NCBI GenBank assembly: GCA_013812395.1
Contig: JACCTL010000105.1
Span: 1 to 34,075 of the forward strand
Direction of reading: 5' to 3'
From: Euzebyaceae bacterium
GTDB lineage: Bacteria; Actinomycetota; Nitriliruptoria; Euzebyales; Egibacteraceae
DNA: 34,075 nucleotides
In this document: positions 30,557 through 34,075 of the stretch, in pieces
How the letters are laid out: each line of letters opens with the position of its first letter
Position numbering within the stretch: the stretch's first letter is position 1
Position numbers and translations under genes: made by a program
Notes under the pieces: model-generated
What the model was told of the DNA's origin: nothing
What the model saw: only the letters and a program-made list of their open reading frames with translations
Database searches by the model: none

Positions 30557-33500
30557 ATGGTCATCACGCAGGCAGCGCTCACAGCGGTCACGTCGCAGGG
30601 GGCAGCGGCGCCCGGTTTGCGGTTCGCCCGGCACTTCACCGCCGAAGGGGTCCACCCCTACGACGAGATCGAGTGGGACCTGCGCGACGCCGTCATCAAA
30701 GACTGGCGGACTGGCGGGACCGCGTTCGAGCAGCGCGATGTCGAGTTCCCGGTCAGCTGGTCGCAGAACGCGACGACGATCGTGTCGCAGAAGTACTTCC
30801 GAGGAACCCCCGGCACGCCACAGCGTGAGCACAGCGTCCGCCAGATGATCGACCGCGTCGCCGACACCATCGCCCGCTGGGGCAGCGACGACGGCTACTT
30901 CGCCGACCAGGCCTCCGCCGAGGTGTTCAACGCCGAGCTGAAGCACCTGCTGGTGACCCAGAAGGCTGCGTTCAACTCGCCGGTGTGGTTCAACTGCGGC
31001 GTCGAGGAGGCCCCGCAGTGCTCGGCGTGCTTCATCCTGTCGGTCGAAGACACCATGAGCTCCATCCTCAACTGGTACGTGGAGGAGGGGACGATCTTCA
31101 AGGGCGGTTCGGGCTCCGGCGTCAACCTGTCTCGCATCCGCTCGTCCAAGGAGCGCCTCCGCGGCGGGGGCGAGGCATCGGGTCCGGTGTCGTTCATGCG
31201 TGGTGCCGACGCGTCGGCCGGGACGATCAAATCCGGGGGAAAGACCCGTCGCGCCGCCAAGATGGTGATCCTTGACGTCGACCATCCCGACATCGAGGAG
31301 TTCATCTGGTGCAAGCAGCGTGAGGAGCTCAAAGCCCGTGCGCTGCGGGAGGCCGGCTTCGACATGGACCTCGACGGGCTGGACTCCGGTTCGATCCAAT
31401 ATCAGAACGCCAACAACTCGGTGCGGGTCACCGACGAGTTCATGCTCGCGGTGGAGGCCGACGCCGACTTCGCGCTGAAGGCGGTGTTGACCGGCGAGGA
31501 CGTCACGACCCTGCGCGCCCGCGACCTGATGCGCCAGATCGCCCAGGCCGCCTGGGAGTGCGCGGACCCTGGCATGCAGTACGACACCACCATCAACGAC
31601 TGGCACACCACGCCCAACGCCGGCCGCATCAACGGCTCCAACCCGTGTTGCTTCGTCGGCGAGACCATGGTGGACACAGCAGACGGGCTGATCCCCTTCG
31701 AGGTTCTGTACAAGACCCACCAGGCTCGACAGCCCCTGCCTGCCGTCCGGACCTTCGATCTTGCCGCACGTGAGCACGGCACGCGGGCCATCACGAACGT
31801 CTGGGTTGCGGGGCGCACCCAGGAGCTTGTGGAGGTGCGAACCCGGCGCGGATTGAAGCTGCGCTGCACACCTGATCACCGCTTCCTGTGCGCAGACGCT
31901 GCCTTCGTTGAGGCGCAGTCGCTGCGCGAGGGGACCGAGTTGCGCGCTGTCTGCGCGAAGGGTGAGGACCAGGGTGACACCGTTACGAGCGTGAGCCGGC
32001 TGCTGCTGGACGAGCCTGTGACCGTCTACGACCTGGAGGTTGAGGGGACGCACAACTTTGCCGTCGCGGGCGACGGTGTCGTCAATGACGGCGCCGTCAT
32101 CGTGCACAACAGCGAGTACATGCATCTGGACAACTCGGCCTGCAACCTCGCCAGCCTCAACCTGCGCAAGTTCGAGGCCGGCGGCGTCTTCGACGTCGAG
32201 TCGTTCCGACGCGCCGTGGAAGTCATGTTCACTGCGCAGGAGATCATCGTCGGCAACAGCTCGTACCCGACGGAGGCGATCGCGGCCAACGCGCGTGCCT
32301 ACCGCCAGCTCGGCCTGGGCTACGCCAACCTCGGCGGCCTGCTGATGAGCCAGGGCCTCGCCTACGACTCCGACGAGGGGCGTGCCTGGGCGGCGGCGAT
32401 CACCGCGCTGATGACCGGCCACGCCTACCGGACCAGCGCCGAGATCGCCAAGGTGACCGGCCCGTTCGACGGCTTCGCCGCTGACCGCGGCGGCACGCTG
32501 CGCGTGATCGCCAAGCACACCGAAGCGGTCGACGGGATCGATTCCGCACTCGCGCCGGCCAACATCTTGAGCGCCGCTCGGGAGTCATGGCAGGACGCAC
32601 TGGCGCTGGGCACCGAGTACGGCATCCGCAACGCGCAGGCGACGGTGCTGGCGCCGACCGGTTGCCTGGTCGGTGGGTCGCTGGTGCCGACCGAGCGGGG
32701 GCTGGTCCGTCTCCGCTCACTCGGGGACCCAGCCGGTGAGCAGTGGCAGGACCTCGGTGTGACCGTGGCGACCGACGAGGGGCCTCGCCAGGCGACCAAG
32801 TTTTACGTCAACGGCGCCGAGTCGGTGGTGACGGTCGACACCACGCGCGGATACCGGATTCAGGGAACACCGCGGCACCGGATCAAGGTCGTGGAGCCCG
32901 ACGGCACCTGGACCTGGAAGCGCTTCGGCGATCTGGCAGCCGATGACATGGTGCCACTGGCGCTCGATCAACTGGTCGGCGAGCCGCAGGAGGTGTCCCT
33001 GCCTTCGTTGCCTGAGGGGTACCGGACGGGGGAGCACCACGCCGTCGCGCCGCGCCGGATGACTCCTGAACTCGCCACGTTCATCGGCTACTTCATGGGG
33101 GACGGCTCGCTGCACAGCCTCGGCATCCGCCTGTGCGTCGCCGCCGAGGACTTCGACGTCGTGGAGCACCTGTCACGGCTCGGCAAGCAGCTGTTCGGGT
33201 TGGAGGCCCACGTCAGCCAGCAGACCGGCTACACCGAGGTCGCGTTCCACTCCGTGCGACTCACCCAGTGGTGGGAGGCCTGCGGCTTCGCCAAGCACCA
33301 GCCGAGCGAGGGGCACAGCGGTAAGGGCTGGACTCCACACATTCCTGAGGCGGTCCTGCACAGCAACGACCGCGCCGTGTACGGCGCCTTTGTCCGTAGC
33401 CTGTTCGAGGCCGACGGGACAGTGGGTCAGGGCTACCCCCACTGGTCCTCGACCTCGCTGGCGTTCTCCCACGACGTCCAGGCGCTGCTGTTGGCGATGG

Positions 33501-34075
33501 GTTACCCGACCACCCGCAAGTTCGACACGACTGGTTGGGGCCAATCCCCACTGGCCGTGCTGCGGCTCAACACCGGCTACAACGAGCGCTGGTTGGACGA
33601 GATCGGCTTCCTGTCGGGTCGAAAGAGCGCTGCGGTGCAGATCAAGAGCAGCCAGCAGTCGGCTCGCAAGGACCGTATCCCGTTCACCCGTGAGCTCATC
33701 GACCGCTTGGCGCCGGACAACGATCGCCTGCGCCGGGTGCCGCTGATGGAGGCGCGGCGCACCGGCTCTGTCTCACGGCGGATCGCCACCGAGCTGCTCG
33801 ACCGCACCGGTGACGCCGAGCTGCGTCATCTCTTGGCCTTCTTCTACGACACCGTCGCGTCCATTGATCTTGGGGAAGACGAGTTGACCTACGACCTGTC
33901 GGTGCCCGACAACGTCACGTATGTCGCCAACGGTTTCGTCAGCCACAACACCATCGGGCTGATGATGGATTGCGACACCACCGGCATCGAGCCTGACCTC
34001 GGTCTGGTCAAGGCCAAGAAGATGGTCGGCGGCGGGTCGATGCGCATCGTCAACCGCACCGTGCCGGCGGCCTTG
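30557..34075 (+). CDS. nrdJ: Adenosylcobalamin-dependent (class II) ribonucleotide reductase, two inteins, 3' end outside window
   Basis: NrdJ reduces ribonucleotides to deoxyribonucleotides with vitamin B12. The ORF is open from ATG 30557 (AGGGAG upstream) to the last base, 1173 codons, of which about 590 are extein. Extein motifs include NSPVWFNCGVEE with QCSACFI (first active-site Cys), FKGGSGSGVNLSRIRSS, the active-site GSNPC/SEYMHLDNSACNLASLNL and LAPTG/TIGLMMDCDTTG. Intein 1 occupies residues 365-518 and intein 2 residues 703-1131. The C-terminal third, including the redox-shuttle cysteines, is beyond the window. Control is by NrdR and perhaps DnaA. No B12 riboswitch is evident upstream. 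Confidence 0.95.
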   Translation, partial: MVITQAALTAVTSQGAAAPGLRFARHFTAEGVHPYDEIEWDLRDAVIKDWRTGGTAFEQRDVEFPVSWSQNATTIVSQKYFRGTPGTPQREHSVRQMIDRVADTIARWGSDDGYFADQASAEVFNAELKHLLVTQKAAFNSPVWFNCGVEEAPQCSACFILSVEDTMSSILNWYVEEGTIFKGGSGSGVNLSRIRSSKERLRGGGEASGPVSFMRGADASAGTIKSGGKTRRAAKMVILDVDHPDIEEFIWCKQREELKARALREAGFDMDLDGLDSGSIQYQNANNSVRVTDEFMLAVEADADFALKAVLTGEDVTTLRARDLMRQIAQAAWECADPGMQYDTTINDWHTTPNAGRINGSNPCCFVGETMVDTADGLIPFEVLYKTHQARQPLPAVRTFDLAAREHGTRAITNVWVAGRTQELVEVRTRRGLKLRCTPDHRFLCADAAFVEAQSLREGTELRAVCAKGEDQGDTVTSVSRLLLDEPVTVYDLEVEGTHNFAVAGDGVVNDGAVIVHNSEYMHLDNSACNLASLNLRKFEAGGVFDVESFRRAVEVMFTAQEIIVGNSSYPTEAIAANARAYRQLGLGYANLGGLLMSQGLAYDSDEGRAWAAAITALMTGHAYRTSAEIAKVTGPFDGFAADRGGTLRVIAKHTEAVDGIDSALAPANILSAARESWQDALALGTEYGIRNAQATVLAPTGCLVGGSLVPTERGLVRLRSLGDPAGEQWQDLGVTVATDEGPRQATKFYVNGAESVVTVDTTRGYRIQGTPRHRIKVVEPDGTWTWKRFGDLAADDMVPLALDQLVGEPQEVSLPSLPEGYRTGEHHAVAPRRMTPELATFIGYFMGDGSLHSLGIRLCVAAEDFDVVEHLSRLGKQLFGLEAHVSQQTGYTEVAFHSVRLTQWWEACGFAKHQPSEGHSGKGWTPHIPEAVLHSNDRAVYGAFVRSLFEADGTVGQGYPHWSSTSLAFSHDVQALLLAMGYPTTRKFDTTGWGQSPLAVLRLNTGYNERWLDEIGFLSGRKSAAVQIKSSQQSARKDRIPFTRELIDRLAPDNDRLRRVPLMEARRTGSVSRRIATELLDRTGDAELRHLLAFFYDTVASIDLGEDELTYDLSVPDNVTYVANGFVSHNTIGLMMDCDTTGIEPDLGLVKAKKMVGGGSMRIVNRTVPAAL
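31649..32110 (+). mobile_element. NrdJ intein 1, mini-intein without endonuclease
   Basis: A 154-residue intein lies between GSNPC and SEYMHL. It starts with Cys (CFVGETMVDTADG), has block B RCTPDHRF and block F VYDLEVEGTHNFAV, and ends with VIVHN before the +1 Ser. There is no LAGLIDADG or HNH segment, so it is a splicing-only mini-intein. The C-terminal segment has a short extra stretch (GDGVVND) before GAVIVHN. Confidence 0.93.
32663..33949 (+). mobile_element. NrdJ intein 2 with LAGLIDADG endonuclease
   Basis: A 429-residue intein lies between LAPTG and TIGLMMDC. It starts CLVGGSLVPTERG, with block B IQGTPRHRIKV. Endonuclease motifs are LATFIGYFMGDGSLH and VRSLFEADGTVGQ, block F is LTYDLSVPDNVTYVANG, and the end is VSHN before the +1 Thr. 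The catalytic acidic residues of both DOD motifs are present, so it may still home. Confidence 0.95.

Noticed and set aside
30137-32518. 793-residue minus-strand open frame opposite nrdJ
   Set aside because: It runs antisense through nrdJ and intein 1, and is a compositional shadow without motifs.
31646-33949. Frameshift or foreign insertion disrupting nrdJ
   Set aside because: The extra sequence is in frame, begins with Cys, ends with His-Asn, and the flanks rejoin into intact motifs, so these are inteins.
1-34075. tRNA or rRNA genes
   Set aside because: No cloverleaf with a T-arm GTTCRA and anticodon arm, and no rRNA sequence, was recognised by eye in any gap; a tRNAscan run would settle it.

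Overview
This window is a GC-rich, densely packed stretch of actinobacterial-type chromosome. Starts are mostly ATG or GTG, with some TTG, and many genes overlap by 1, 4 or more bases. Gene content and order match the conserved block that in Mycobacterium tuberculosis runs from dapA/rnj/ftsK through pgsA, recA-recX, miaB-miaA-dapF-hflX to lexA-(LysM gene)-nrdR. The dapA, RNase J, ftsK/spoIIIE, rodZ, pgsA, cinA, recA, spoVS, miaB part also recalls the Bacillus subtilis order. SpoVS together with actinobacterial SOS boxes (CGAAC-N4-GTTCG) suggests a deep-branching actinobacterium, for example the Nitriliruptoria/Euzebyales side; that placement is inference from memory.

Layout. 1-354: 3' end of a histidine-kinase-like ATPase gene. 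417-5583: dapA, RNase J and ftsK, overlapping in one operon. 5698-9542 (minus): an accessory pair, a subtilisin-like protease with a tryptophan pentad-repeat tail whose stop overlaps the start of a membrane sensor histidine kinase. 9733-10668: a DinB/maleylpyruvate-isomerase-type protein. 10768-14894: rodZ, rimO, pgsA, cinA, all overlapping. 15023-16151: a SEC-C protein and thpR. 16148-19005: SOS-controlled recA, split by a LAGLIDADG intein, then recX. 19006-20690: a short-gene region with a small membrane protein, spoVS and an AT-richer orphan ORF. 20735-25394: miaB, miaA, dapF, hflX. 25424-28328 (minus): a methyltransferase and a disabled LuxR-type regulator, probably an accessory insertion. 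28414-30176: lexA (minus), a divergent SOS-controlled LysM membrane protein, and nrdR (minus). 30557-end: nrdJ, a class II ribonucleotide reductase carrying two inteins and running off the window.

The genes form themes. DapA and DapF serve lysine/peptidoglycan precursor synthesis. FtsK, RodZ, PgsA and the LysM protein serve division and envelope. RecA, RecX, LexA, NrdR and NrdJ serve DNA repair and dNTP supply; LexA boxes sit at recA and at the lexA/LysM divide, while NrdR and DnaA boxes lie between nrdR and nrdJ. MiaA, MiaB, RimO and HflX serve tRNA and ribosome modification.

Items most worth a second look: the Trp-pentad protease coupled to a sensor kinase; three inteins in two DNA-metabolism genes, two of them splitting functional motifs (RecA loop L2 and the NrdJ NxCxE site); a DapF whose second catalytic cysteine position is serine; the DnaA-box cluster ahead of nrdJ; and the double lesion in the LuxR gene.
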